In this document: positions 12,489 through 24,190 of the stretch, piece by piece | Numbering within the stretch: position 1 is the stretch's first letter | Layout: each line of letters begins with the position of its first letter | Assembly (NCBI RefSeq): GCF_000002425.4 | Contig: NC_037256.1 | Span: forward strand, 186,001 to 250,000 | DNA: 64,000 bases | From: Physcomitrium patens | Taxonomy: Eukaryota; Streptophyta; Bryopsida; Funariales; Funariaceae | Reading direction: 5' to 3' | The notes under the pieces: generated by a model | What the model was told of the DNA's origin: nothing | Seen by the model: only the letters and a program-made list of their open reading frames with translations | Databases searched by the model: none | Position numbers and translations under genes: made by a program

Positions 12489-14380
12489 TATCGTAATACG
12501 TGAAGTCTTGCTTGAAAATGCTCTGGGCACTTGGCTATGGAAAGAAGAATGAAAATTGTAATAACAAAATCATAATTCTAAAAGAATACTAACAATGCTC
12601 TAATTAGACCATAATAATACTAAGCAAGTTTAATCAAATTCAAAAAAACCTCAAAGAAATTTCAAACAAACAATAAAAATTCTTAAAGAAATATTAGAAG
12701 GATCACAAATATCACTCAAATACATCTCAATTCAATCTTAATTTAATTCTAGTTAAAATCCTATTGAACTTCATTCAAACTTTAGGCCAAAACTAATTAA
12801 ATTTTAAATCCTAATAAAATCCTAAACCCTAAATCAAATCCTAAATAAACCTTAAATCAAATCCGAACCAAATCCTAAACCAAATCCTAAACCAAATCCT
12901 GACCAAATCCTAAACCAAATCTTAAACCCAAAATCAAACCGTAACCAAACCCTAATCCAAATCCTAAACCCTAAACCAAATCCTAATCCAAATCCTAAAC
13001 CCTAAACCAAATCCTAATCCAAATCCTAAATTCTAAATAAAATCCTAATCAAATTCTAAATACTAATCCAAAATTCTAAACCAAATCCTAACCATAAACC
13101 AAACTCTAATCCAAATCCTAAATCCTAAATCAAATCTTAACCCTAAATCCTAAACCAAACCCTAAACCAAATCCTAAATCAAACTCTAATCCTAAATCAA
13201 TCCCTAATCCAAATTCTAAATCCTAAATCAAATCCTAATCAAATCTTAAACTCTAAATCTTAAATCAAACCCTAATTCAAACCCTAATCAAACCTTAAAC
13301 CAAATCCTAACCAAACCCTAAACCAAATCCTAATAATTTCTTAAATAGATTTAAATCTCACTAACTAATGAATAAACCATTGATCTTAACTCAAATTTTG
13401 CACACTTCTTAAAAAATAAGTTAAAAACAAATATAAAAAAATTCATAAGGATCGGAGTACGAAATTGATGATAACCTCAAAAATTAAGCTTGGATATTCG
13501 TCAGCCTCCTTCTCCAATCTTGATGCCAATCTTTCAGAGCCAATATCTCTTTTTTGCACCATTCGATTTATCTAAAAATTCTCATACACATAGAAAAACA
13601 AATCTTATATCCTCTCACATAAATTTCACTCCAATCCAATTGGTAGATTTCAAGAAATCTTAAAAATCCTCACTAGACCTAAAATTCTATTTTCTGAGAC
13701 CTTGACCCCTTAAACCTCAATATCTCTCAATTCAACTATTAGATCAAGCTCAAATTTACAACACATATGAAACACAACTATAATCATAAATCTACAAAAT
13801 TTCATCTGTAGATCTATTTTAAAACTCTTGAAATCACCCAAAATTTAAACCCCATTTTATTTCATAAAATCCAAGTCATCTGAAAAAATCCTTAGCTTTA
13901 CAAAGCTATTTCAAAGTCTTAACAACTTTAAATTATCCAAAATCAATGCTTTTATAAAGCTTATTCAGTCTGCTATGAAACCTCTTTCTCCGATCTCCAA
14001 AAGAACCCTGGAGTCATCGTCGAGAGTCGGTTTTGTTCTCTAGGGTCTGATTTCGACCTTGGTTCATAACCGGCCCTCTCTGGGTATCAATATCTAATTT
14101 TTCTAAGTAATTTTTTCTAGGAATTTTATTCTTAATTTCTTCCTAAAGATGCCTATATTATTTATTTTTCCAATCTAATTTGATTTGCCTTACTTGTAGG
14201 GCTACAAAGTAAGTAGAAGTCACCTTTCTAAAAGGCAACATTTATACCTTTTAATTTTTCTACTCCTTTGACTATGAACTATATTTCTAAGATAATTTGT
14301 TCTAATACTTTGAACTAAGTTCTCATATATTATAATAATCTCCACATTCTTTCACCTATTAGTCGTGTTACATCATGAAA
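12489..14380. mobile_element. Family-A LTR copy A1 (solo LTR inserted in element F)
   Basis: About 1.9 kb, homologous in inverse orientation to A2 (16751-18596) over its full length. The plus-strand ends read TATCGTAA... and ...CATCATGAAA, decayed forms of TGTCGTAA/CATGACA, the mirror of A2's TGTCATGA...CGACA. It splits element F between RWLGP and the following codons: the left flank ends in ccat and the right flank begins with ccat, a short target-site duplication. Element E shows the uninterrupted sequence. No internal domain, so a solo LTR. It contains a telomere-like array. Confidence 0.85.
12780..13335. repeat. Degenerate telomere-like array within LTR A1 (CCTAAAcc-type)
   Basis: About 550 bp of imperfect short repeats built from ccctaaa, cctaaacc and aaatcctaa units with a variable period of roughly 10-13 bp. 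Plant telomere repeats are CCCTAAA; here the units are separated by ccaaat/tcaaat spacers, so this is an interstitial relative and not a telomere. The reverse-oriented array in A2 occupies the matching position. Confidence 0.85.
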
Positions 14381-14822
14381 CCATATCGCATGGTTGAGAA
14401 TTTTTCCAGTGGATCTGTTCAATTGGAGGATTTCATAGGCCATCGATTCTATATCTGCATTAATGGAAATCGATCATAATTATTTAATACATAAAATTCG
14501 AGACGGGTTTTCATTTTTTTGGATGGGTGACTTCGAATGGATACAGGATAGATCTGATTATGGTATAAGTGCATTAGAGTGTAAAGGCGGCTGAAAGGAT
14601 AGTTAATAGTTATTAACGTATCAGATGGGACGTAGGTGAAAAATGGACAGTATGAGTAACATGTTGTTATGATCACCGATAGTAAAAGAATAGAAGTGGA
14701 GCACCAGTTAGAAATCATTCTGTGTTGTCGTTCTTGGTTGATTTTTTGAGATTGCTATTTCTTGTATTCCTTGCATTTTTTAGAGTAGCAATTCCAGTTA
14801 AGAGTTTTAAAGAGGGAGCGTT
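14381..14822 (+). other. Element F, end of pol and spacer before the 3' ORF
   Basis: Begins with the continuation of the integrase C-terminal region (GSVQLEDF, INGN), which matches element E on the minus strand at about 62140-62250. Pol therefore ends here and the rest up to 14822 is spacer with frame-broken sequence. Confidence 0.6.
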
Positions 14823-15500
14823 ATGGCAATTGAAAGTGCAAAGAGAACTATGGACAAAGAGGACAGTAGCAAACAAAATTTAGATGACAATAAGAAGGTG
14901 ATATCAGAGCAAAACCAAAGAATTGAAGAGCAAGAACAGACAATAAAAGAAATTGGAGAATCCAAGCTAATATTGGAGTGAAAATGGATTCATCAATATG
15001 AATCTTAGACAAAAGAAAGAGAATACATCTTACGGATTGTTGAAGGACAACAGGACAAATTAATCCAGAATTGCAAGACATGGAATTTGGAATGGAAAAA
15101 ATTCAAATGTCAATTGCAAGCAAAAATAGACAAGGCAGAGTTATTGATGAAAGAGAAAGAAGCATTGAGTGACCAATCTACATGTGAAACAAAGAAGTTG
15201 AGGTCCAAAATCAAAGTTTTACAAGCTGAGGTGGCAAAATTGACAGAAAAGTTAATAGTGAGGAGCCGGACACAAGCATCAATTAAAGATGTTCTAGAAT
15301 GGATGATTCAATAGCAGCATCAGTTGGAACTCCATGATGTCCAGATCTCGAAACTGGTGTCTCAAGTTCAAAAATTGAATTTGTTGAATGAAGCTCCGAT
15401 GGTGCATTTGGATGGAAAATCCTCGAATACTGAGGCAGAAAACAAAGATGTAGCAAAGGATGAGGTCACTAATTCAAAGGAGGTAGGCCAACGCCATTGA
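14823..15500 (+). pseudogene. Element F: 3' ORF downstream of pol, coiled-coil protein (decayed)
   Basis: One reading frame of 225 codons from ATG 14823 to TGA 15498, broken only by three stops: TGA at 14979, TAG at 15006 and TAG at 15312. Each could be a C-to-T change (CGA or CAG originally). The protein is highly charged and heptad-like (QRIEEQEQTIKEIGESK, KLRSKIKVLQAEVAKLTEKL), i.e. a long coiled coil with no membrane segment. Its last 40 codons match the ORF at 61657-61957 of element E (SSNTEAENKDV against PSNTEVGNKDV; both end in QRH-stop). It lies where env-like genes sit in some Ty3/gypsy elements, but nothing marks it as an envelope protein. Function unknown. Confidence 0.75.
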
Positions 15501-16750
15501 CTGAAGAAGCCAACGCTACTACATCTTTATAAGTTGAGACTAAATAATGTTTGCAATGATACTACACAGATAAGAGTGACACTATGTAGAATAGATATTA
15601 GTTCGTTTTTGTAAGATATTGGTAAAATAGACTAATAATCCATAGAATAGTCAATTTAGGAGGACAGATGGTTAATTTAGTTATTAAAAGTGATTATTAT
15701 GGAATTTCGGTTAGAATCTGGAAATCAGTAGCAATTACATACGAGTTGTAGAAGTTTATTAAGGGACCAGACTGTGTTAGTCATCAGCTGGGATTAAGCT
15801 TGGTACTACCTCTTTATTTTCTTTGTTTCTTTATTGTTGAAGAGTAATGGATAGTTTCTGAATACTGAGAAATGAGTCTATGGAATAAATCAGAGATTGA
15901 TTTATGAATTATTGATTATATAATTGGAGTATTGTGTGATTGAATTATGTCAGAAGTTATTGGAAGCTCGATTATGGATGAAAGATTATGATTATTGTTT
16001 ATTGAGAGTTGTGTATGTGTTTCAGTAGAAGAAGTCTATGATTATAGAAATTCTATGAATCTAGATTAGTTAGAGTGAAGTCTATTATTCCTGGTTTTGG
16101 ATGGAAATTATTGTATTTTGAACAGTCTTTTGAGAGTGCAGGATTGCACATTGTGGTTATTAATTGATGAAGGAGTATTGTTACTGGAAGGAACCATTGT
16201 AGTATTTCTAGATGTTTTAGTGGTTCGAAATATAATTAATTGAGTGATCCTAACTTGTAAGCTCATTCGCTTACTCTTTCTCTGAGTTTGAATCACCTTC
16301 TACAGATTTATTCTAAAAGGAATTTATAGAATAAGTAAAATGACAATTACACTAATATACAACGTCTTTGTTTTGCTATTAATAGTATTTCTAAATTATC
16401 TCTTGGTAATGGCTGAGGTTTTGTGTAGGTTCTTACATTGCATCATGGATAGAATAACCTTTCCAAAGAATTTTGTATTGAAGTTGTGGACGTCTACTAC
16501 CACGTCAAAGATAGTGATGTTCCAAACTGCTACCTACTTCATATTCTTATTGGTCATTAATTATAACTGGTGGTGGTGGTGGTTGATGTTGATTTGGAAG
16601 CACTTTAGTTTGGTATGAAATTTCTTTAGTTGCAAAATATAGAAGATTAGATAGACTTGAATATATGGCGGAAGCTCAAGGCGATATGCAATATCAAAAA
16701 TTACTACAGAAATACAAAAAGGTCCAAGCCACCAAGGTATTAGTTTACAG
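15501..16750 (+). other. Element F 3' region, probable 3' LTR and unassigned sequence
   Basis: Downstream of the 3' ORF the sequence aligns in patches with element E (for example aagcttggtactacctc at about 15795, matched on the minus strand near 61290), which suggests the 3' LTR or 3' non-coding part. From about 16340 to 16620 a hydrophobic open frame of 92 residues is present, probably a by-product of T-rich DNA. Just before A2 (16640-16740) a short charged frame (AEAQGDMQYQKLLQKYKK) looks like old coding sequence of unknown origin. Confidence 0.4.
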
Positions 16751-18596
16751 TGTCATGATGTAATATGACTAGTAGGTGAAAGGGTGAAGAAATATATCAT
16801 GTTTTGAGGATCTTACTTCAAAAATATTGTAGCAAATTATCTTGGAAAAATAGATATTAGTAAAAGGGCAGAAAAATTAAACATGTTAATACTGCCTTTT
16901 TACAAATTATGCTTCTATTTACTTTGTAAGGCCAAAAATAATGCAAAACAAGGTAGATTAGAAAATAAAGGATATAGACATATGTAGGGAGGAGTTAGGA
17001 ATGCAAGATAGTAAAAATTACCTCAAGAAGACGAAAGTTGATACCCAGAGAGGGCCGGATATGAACCACGGTCGAAATCAGACCCTGAGACACAAAACCG
17101 AATCTCGACGACGATTCTAGGATTCTTTGGCAGATTGGAGAGTGGGGTTTGATAGAAGATTGAATAGGGTTTTTATGGGCATTGATTTTGGGTGATTTGG
17201 AGTTGATATGACTTTGTAAGAGCTTTGCAAAAAAGAGGTTTGTTACAGATGACTTGGATTTTATGAAATAAAATAAGGTTTATATTTTGAGTGATTTTGA
17301 GAGTTTTGTTGTAGATCTATGGATGAAATTTTTTGGATTTATGTATATAATTGTTTTAAATATATGTTGTGAATTTGAGCTCGATCTAATAGTTGAAGTG
17401 AGAGATGTTGAGGTTTAAGCGAGTCAAGGTCTTAAAAAGTAGAATTTTAGGTCCAGTGAGGGTTTTTAAGATTTCATGTAATCTACTAGTTGGGTTGGAG
17501 TAAAACTTATGTGAGAGGGTAGTAGACTTGTTTTTCTATGTCCATAAGAAATTTGAAACCAATCGAACGGCGCAAAGAAGAGAAATTGGTTCTAGAAGGT
17601 TGGTATCAAGATTGGAGAAGGAGGCCAGCTAACACCCGAACACATTTTTTAGGTTTTCGTCAATTTGGTAACTCCGATCCTTTTCAAATTTTTTTGTGAT
17701 TGTTTTAAATTTGATTTTTAAGAAGTATGAAAATTTTGAATTGAGATCAACAGTTTATTCATTAGATATTGAGGTTTAAATCTATCATAGGAATTACTAG
17801 GATTTGGATTAGGGTTGGCTAGGATTTGATTTAGGATTTGATTTAGAGTTTAGGGTTTAGATTAGGGTTTGGTTAGGGTTTGATTTAGGATTTGGATTAG
17901 AATTTGGATTAGGGTTTAGAGTTTAATTAGGATTTGATTTAGGGTTTGAATTAGGGTTTAGGGTTTGGTTAGGATTTGATTTAGGATTTGGATTAGGATT
18001 TGGATTAGGATTTGGATTAGGGTTTAGGATTTGGTTAGAGTTTGATTTAGGATTTGGATTAGGATTTGGTTAGGATTTGATTTATGGTTTGGATTAGGAT
18101 TTGGTTAGGATTTGATTTATGGTTTAGTTTAGGATTTAAGATTTGGATTAGGATTTAGGGTTGGATTAGAGTTTGGATTAGGGTTTGATTTAGGGTTTGG
18201 TTTAGGATTTAGGGTTTGAAATAGGGTTTCATTTAAAGTTTGTTTAGGATTTGACTTAGGATTTAGGATTTATTAGGGTTTAAGATTTAATTAGGTTTGG
18301 TCTAAAGTTTGAGTGAAATTCAATAGGGTTTTAACTAGAATTAAATTAAGGTTGAATGGACATATATTTGAGTAATATTTGTGATCATTCTAATATTTCT
18401 TTAAGAATTTTATTGTTTGTTTGAAATTTCTTTGAGTTGTTTTGAATTTGATTACGTTTGTTTACCATTATTATAGTCTAATTAGAGCATTGTTAGTATT
18501 CTATTAGAATTAGGATTTTGTTATTGCAATTTCTATTCTTCCTTCTACAACCAGGTGCCCGAAGCATTCTCAAGCAAGACTTCACACTTTACGACA
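16751..18596. mobile_element. Family-A LTR copy A2 (inverted relative to A1)
   Basis: Starts TGTCATGATGTAA and ends CTTTACGACA. It matches A1 in reverse complement throughout, including a conserved stretch at 17040-17100 (gggccggatatgaacc) and the telomere-like array. Its flanks (tacag on the left, atgga on the right) show no target-site duplication. Confidence 0.85.
17790..18300. repeat. Degenerate telomere-like array within LTR A2 (TTTAGGG-type)
   Basis: About 500 bp of imperfect repeats of agggtttgg, aggatttgg and ttagggttt, the mirror image of the array in A1. A shorter version occurs in A3 (about 21050-21240), and it is essentially missing from A4. Confidence 0.85.
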
Positions 18597-20005
18597 ATGG
18601 ATTTGGATTGATGTAGCAAGTGACAAGTTAGCATTGAAGAATAATACTTGTTTTATCCTTCCAAAAGGTCCTGTGTTGCGAGTGCTTATCTGCATATTAA
18701 TTTTATTAATTTTGTGCAATAAGGAGGCGATGTCATGCTTCTTGTAAGGCTATTATAAGGTATTGTATAAATTTTTCTATTACTGGATTATTAATGTTGA
18801 TGGATCAATAAAAAGTTGTTGGTACAATCAAACTCTAATCAATATTAAAAAAAAAATCATAAATGATTGGTATTTATTTAATTACTATCATTGTAGGTAA
18901 ATTCTAAAGGTGTCAAGTATTCATCTCAATTATTATGATGAACTACCACAAATGTCCTTAGCATATCTTTCAAGGTTCAATTTACACACTCTATTTGTTC
19001 ATCTATTTGAAAATGGAAGGTTGTAGACATAGCAAATTGTGTATCTATTAGCTTGAACAAGATTTGCTAAATTTTTTTTATGAAGAATAGATTTTGATTT
19101 AAAATGATGACACGAGGTAATCTATGCTGATGAAAGATTGTATCAAAGAAGACTTATGCAAGTACTGAGGCATTGATATTTGAGCATATTGCAACCAAGT
19201 AAAGTTGCTTCAAGAATCGATCTATAAAGATGACAATTGTAGTATAATTATGAAGTGTTTATAGCAAATACATAATCACTTACATCCAATATACCACAAA
19301 TAGAAAAATTAGCTGTAATAGTCTAGGAGACGATGTAGTATATACTTTATTATGTTGGCATGACTCACAAGAGCATACAAAAGCTCGAATATCATAATCC
19401 AAACTTATCCAAAATCATATCCTTGAGATCTGTTTTAGAGTCTTTTCTTACCCCAAATGTCTAAATATTGAGATGTCATGTCTTTCTTGAAATATATATA
19501 TCCAAAATATAGCATTATTGGATACATAAATTTGCTTCTTGAAATAGAGAAAGCCATCACTAAAACTATAATCTTAATATTATATATCACTCACATTCAA
19601 CCAATCACTAACCATCTTAAAATAAACATCCTGATGCATAACTTCCTTCTATTCTGTCTCTTTTGTTAGCTTTGAAGTGAATTCTACTAAAAGTAGTGAC
19701 TTTTGTATTGTCTCTTGATTTATTCTTCAAGTCTAGTCTTTGTGATAAGTTGTTTGGCAAAGTATATTTTTGCCTTTGCTTATACTCAAGCTGAATATCA
19801 AAAAGTTGTAACTTTTTTTCATAACAATGATGTCATGATTTTATATTTTTTTAAATACAAATTATGTGGCAAAGGTCTATAGTCAATCCAAACAACCATT
19901 GGCTTCTCTAATAGATAGTATTGCCACACTTTTGTAGTATGTACAATCGCTAATTATTTTCAATTATGTGTAGAGTAATTATACTTTGCTATTTTGAGCT
20001 TACAT
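18597..20005 (-). pseudogene. Ty3/gypsy element D: integrase and RNase H C-terminal part
   Basis: Read on the minus strand, 20000-19880 encodes the RNase H segment NYSTHN..LAIVHTTKVWQYYLL, matching the family's NYSTHDKELLAIV. About 19060-18940 encodes the integrase end MSTTFHFQID followed by LKDMLRTFV, matching [24 protein letters not shown]. The frame is broken many times. The RNase H continues to the right only after A3 (from about 21602), which shows that A3 is an insertion. Confidence 0.8.
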
Positions 20006-21601
20006 TGTCATAATGTAAAATAACAAATAGGTGAAAGGGGTGAAGAATCTATTATATTATAGAAGATCTTAATTCAAATATTGTAAAAAATTATCTTAGA
20101 AAATAGACAATAATCCAAAAGAAAGTAGAATTAAAATTTTAAATGCTATTTTTTTACAAAGTAGGCTTTTACTTATTTTTTTTGGCCATATATAAGCCAA
20201 AAAAAAAAAGATTAAAAGAAGAAAGAATATAAACATATTTAGGAAAAAATTAGGAGTTGATTTAAATAAAAATTAATTCAGAAGAAAAAAAAAATTGACA
20301 CCCAAAGAAGACGAGTTATGAATCTAAGTTGAAATCAGACCCCAAGGCACAAAACTAGGCATGGATGGCAACTTAGAGGTTCTTTGGCAAGTTAAAAGTG
20401 AGATTTGAGAATAGACTTGATAGGATTTTTTTAAGAATTAATTTTGAGGGAATTAAGTGTATAATGACTTTATAAGAGCTTTGCAAAGATATAGTTGTTT
20501 TGGATGACTCTAAAAGTTGTGAAATAGAAATAGTGTTATGTTTTGGAGAATTTTCTGAGTTTGGTAGTAGGTCTACAGTTCAAATTTTGATGACTTATGA
20601 AAATATTTATCTCAAGTATATGATAAAAGTTTGAACTTAATCAAAAGGTTAAATTAAAGATTATTGAATTTCAAGTAGGTTAAAGTCTCAAAAATTGGAC
20701 TTTGAGAGGTAGTTAGGATTTCTAAGATCTTTAACAATCTATTTCTTGGATTGAAATAAAATTTGTATTTAAAAATAATAGACTTAATTTTTTATACATA
20801 TGTAAAATTTGAAAAGAATTAAATTATTTGATAAAAAAATATTTGTACTTAAAGTTCAATATTTAGATTGGAGTAAGAGGCCAAGTAACACCTTAGCAGA
20901 TTTTAGGATTTTTCTACTATTTGGTAAGTGCGATTAATTTCAAAACTTTTATGCTTGTTGCTAACCTAGTTGTTGAAAGGTATGTAAATTTTTAAGAAAG
21001 ATCAATAGTTTAATTGATAGATATTGAGGATCTAAATTATACTCAAATTAGATTAGATTTGATTTAGAATTAGGGTTTGATTTAGAGTTATAATTTGGTT
21101 TAAGATTTGGTTTAGGATTTAAGAATTGTCTAGGATTTGATTTAAGATTAGAATTTGGTTCAAGATTAGATTTAGTTTCAGATTTAGTTTAAGATTTGGT
21201 TTAAGATTTGATTTAAGATTTAGGATTTGTCTAGAGTTTAATTTAAGTCTATTAAATTTTTAATTAAGATTAAATTAGAACTTGGTTGAAATTTATTTAA
21301 AATATATTTATGATTATTCTAATTTTTTTTTAGATTTTTTAAAAATTCTTTTAAGGTTTATTGTAGACTTTTTTCTTTCAATTTCTTTAAGATTTCTTAT
21401 TGTTTTTTTTATAATTTCTTTAATCTTAAGAAACCTTAAAGAAATTAAGTCTTGATTAAAGCTTTTTTAACATTATTAATGTTTAATAAGAATTTATTTA
21501 ATATTCTATTAGAATTAAGATTTTATTGTTGTAATTTTTATTCTACCTTCTACAGCCACATGTTTGCTACATTCTTGAGAAAAAATTCATGTAATACGAT
21601 A
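20006..21601. mobile_element. Family-A LTR copy A3, inserted in the RNase H of element D
   Basis: Same orientation as A2 and colinear with it: TGTCATAATG at the left end, a match to A2's gggccggatatgaacc region near 20310, a shortened telomere-like array at 21050-21240 and ...TAATACGATA at the right end. On its two sides the minus-strand reading of D gives LIAYKS and KLKIAKYNYSTHN, which together make a continuous RNase H segment. About 1.6 kb, no internal domain, so a solo LTR. Confidence 0.82.
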
Positions 21602-22747
21602 TTATGATTTATATGCTATAAGTTGAAGGCCCCTATCAAAGTCTTCTTGAAGGAACACTCTAATAACAAAGTTAAAAGCATCAATGTTAACCATACAAGA
21701 AAAGTTAAAATCATACCATTGCAATATTGGAATAATAATGAGTGCCTCCTTCAACCTATCAAAGGTGCTTTATTGCTCTACTTTCCATTCAAATAGAACA
21801 TCTTTCTCCAAATAGTTTGTTAATGAAGCAATGAAGTGTGCAAATCATGAAAAAAAATGGTAATAATATTCAGCAAGGTCTAAAAATGAGTGGACTTTAG
21901 AAACATCTTTAGAGGTTGGTCAATCTTCTACCACTTTTATCTTATCTTACTCCATATGCATGGCTTCAAAGGACAAGACTTGCTCCAAAAAGATGACTTT
22001 TGACTTCTAAAGTTCACATTTTGATTGCTTGTAATAGAAGTGACTATCTCATAGCCGACGGAGTACTTTTCATAGGTGTTGTTCATGTTCTTCAAGGACT
22101 TTACTATATATATGGATATCATCAATGAAGATAATTACATATTTATCTAAAAGGTCCCAAAATAATGTGTTCATGTGATTCATGAAGGAGGTTGGAGTAT
22201 TAGTGAGGCCAAAAGATAAAACCACATATTTGAAATGTCTATAGTGCATAAAAAATAGCATCTTTTTTACATACTTTTTTAATAGATATCTATCAATAAC
22301 CACTCTAAAGATCCATTTTATTAAAGATGGTTGTACTTCAAAGCTGATTAAGAAGTTTATGCGCATGTAGAAGTGGATATTCATTTTTAACTATGTATTT
22401 ATTGAGGCCTCAATAGTTAATGCAAACACAAAGTCCACCATCATTTTTAGGTACAAAGAATACAAATACTCTCCATGGTAATGTACTTTTTTAAATGAGG
22501 CCTTACTCTAAGAATTCATCAAATGTCTTTCACAGCTCTTCAAATTTTTTTAGTGCTAAGCAATAAATTAGCCGATTTGTTGATTTGGCTCCAAGTAATA
22601 ATTTTATTTGAAAGTAGGCACCTCAATCATGAAGCATGCTACTATGTAGATTGGTTGGAAAGACATCTCAATATTCTTGTATGAATTAATCTATCTATTC
22701 TACTCCTTCTGATATTTTTATTATGACTAATATAAGATTTAGAACCA

Positions 22748-22831
<84 letters not shown>

Positions 22832-22938
22832 TATGTTAAATTTATTTCTTTATAAAGGTCGTTCTTATGAGAATGTCTTTGGTTACAAATTATCTTTTCT
22901 CTTAACTTGATGCTAAGGTGCAAAGAATCACCTTGTAT
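21602..22938 (-). pseudogene. Ty3/gypsy element D: reverse transcriptase and start of RNase H
   Basis: The 22384-22070 open segment encodes the RT core with LSFGLTNTPTSFMNHMN and the catalytic FIDDIHIYSK (equivalent of Y/FxDD). Upstream, about 22470-22400, PKNDGGLCVCINY-GLNKY gives the RT N-terminal block with a stop where CGA would be expected. Downstream, about 21740-21620, the RNase H start MVNIDAFNFVI is readable. The lineage is a chromovirus-like Ty3/gypsy. Many stops. A (TA)n tract at 22750-22840 lies within it. Confidence 0.85.
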
Positions 22939-24065
22939 TGTTGTACTATAAAATCTTATAATATATAAAAATTAGTTAAAATATATTATATTTTAATAAA
23001 TCTAGATGTATATTAGAATGATTAATAGATTAATTTGAAAAAAGTAGATATAAAAAACTTTATTTTGAGTTTTATCTATTTTAATTATAGCATTTAAAAA
23101 AATTATAGGACCTAAATGTTTAATATGAAGCTTTTACAGGAGATTAGAGCCTAAAGAAGAAATTTTTAACTAATAGGAGGCTTATTGGAAGGGATGAAAG
23201 TAAGACATGGTTGGATGAAGGTAGAGAATGGAGATCTTCATTCCTATTGATCAAAGGCCATGTCTAATGGGCTTCAAGGAGGCTACCTAAGGCCTTATAA
23301 GGAATTAGGGTTTTTTTTTTCGAAGTCATTCAAGCTTTAGAGACTAGTATAAAAAAATTTAGGATTTTGGGTATAAATTGGGTGCAAATTTTATATGATT
23401 TGGAGTTTTTATGAAAGAGTTATTGGTGCCCAAAGTTAAGGTATCAATTTTGTACCTACTATCATTCTTTGAGGTATAACATTTCTTTACAGAGAGCAAC
23501 AAAAGATCGGCAATTGGGATTGGAGAGAATACTTTTTTGACTATAATTTTTATATATTATTTGATGAATTTGGAGTTTGGATGAAGAATTTATAGAGGGT
23601 TCAATCATCACATCCAAATCAAAGGTAGTAAGTGATTTTATTCATAGTAATGGTTGGAGCTATATCTTCAGTTTTTGGACAAAGTTTTGACTCAATTTTT
23701 TTTAGAAAGTAGACTATTGTATTAGAAAGCTATATATACAAATTTTGTGGCATTTGAATGCTTAGTTTATAAAATATGAAGAAAACTATAGATGGGTGTA
23801 TAAAAACTAGGATTTGAAGCTATTGTTATGATTATCTTAAGATCCGCAATGAATTTGCAGTTGAAATTTGTTGTAGAAGTTGATAAGAATATATTAATAC
23901 TTCATATAAAATGTTAGTATGTTTGAATAGATAAATTGGAAGATATGAGTTTTTGAAGTTTGAAAATAATACCCTGTAAGGATATATAAGGATTTAAAGG
24001 TTTTATCATATTTTGGGTATTTTTGGGAACTTAAGACTTATATATTTAATGTAATAGTATCTAAA

Positions 24066-24105
<40 letters not shown>

Positions 24106-24190
24106 TCTTAGTCTTCCTTATCTCAAGACCTAATTGAGCAATTAATTGCACCTAAGAGCCAATGCTTTCATGAGGCCAACTCTCTCTACT
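22939..24190 (+). mobile_element. Element C2: family-C LTR (plus) with leader, truncated
   Basis: Starts TGTTGTACTATAA, the counterpart of TGTCATACTATAA in C4, and is colinear with C4 to about 23500 and with C1/C3 in reverse to about 24060. A (TA)n run follows at 24067-24102 and then CCAATGCTTTCATGAG (about 24150), the counterpart of the leader motif next to the C1 LTR. No gag follows; protease sequence of element D resumes at about 24430, so C2 is inserted between D's protease and RT and is truncated on its 3' side. Confidence 0.72.

Noticed and set aside
12780..13335. CRISPR array or true telomere
   Set aside because: The repeats have no unique spacers of fixed length, the unit is degenerate CCCTAAA-like, the array sits inside an LTR copy present several times, and the context is a plant nuclear genome.
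16340..16618. Hydrophobic 92-codon ORF as an envelope-like membrane protein of element F
   Set aside because: T-rich sequence gives hydrophobic frames by chance. It lies in the probable 3' non-coding part of F and has no counterpart in E.
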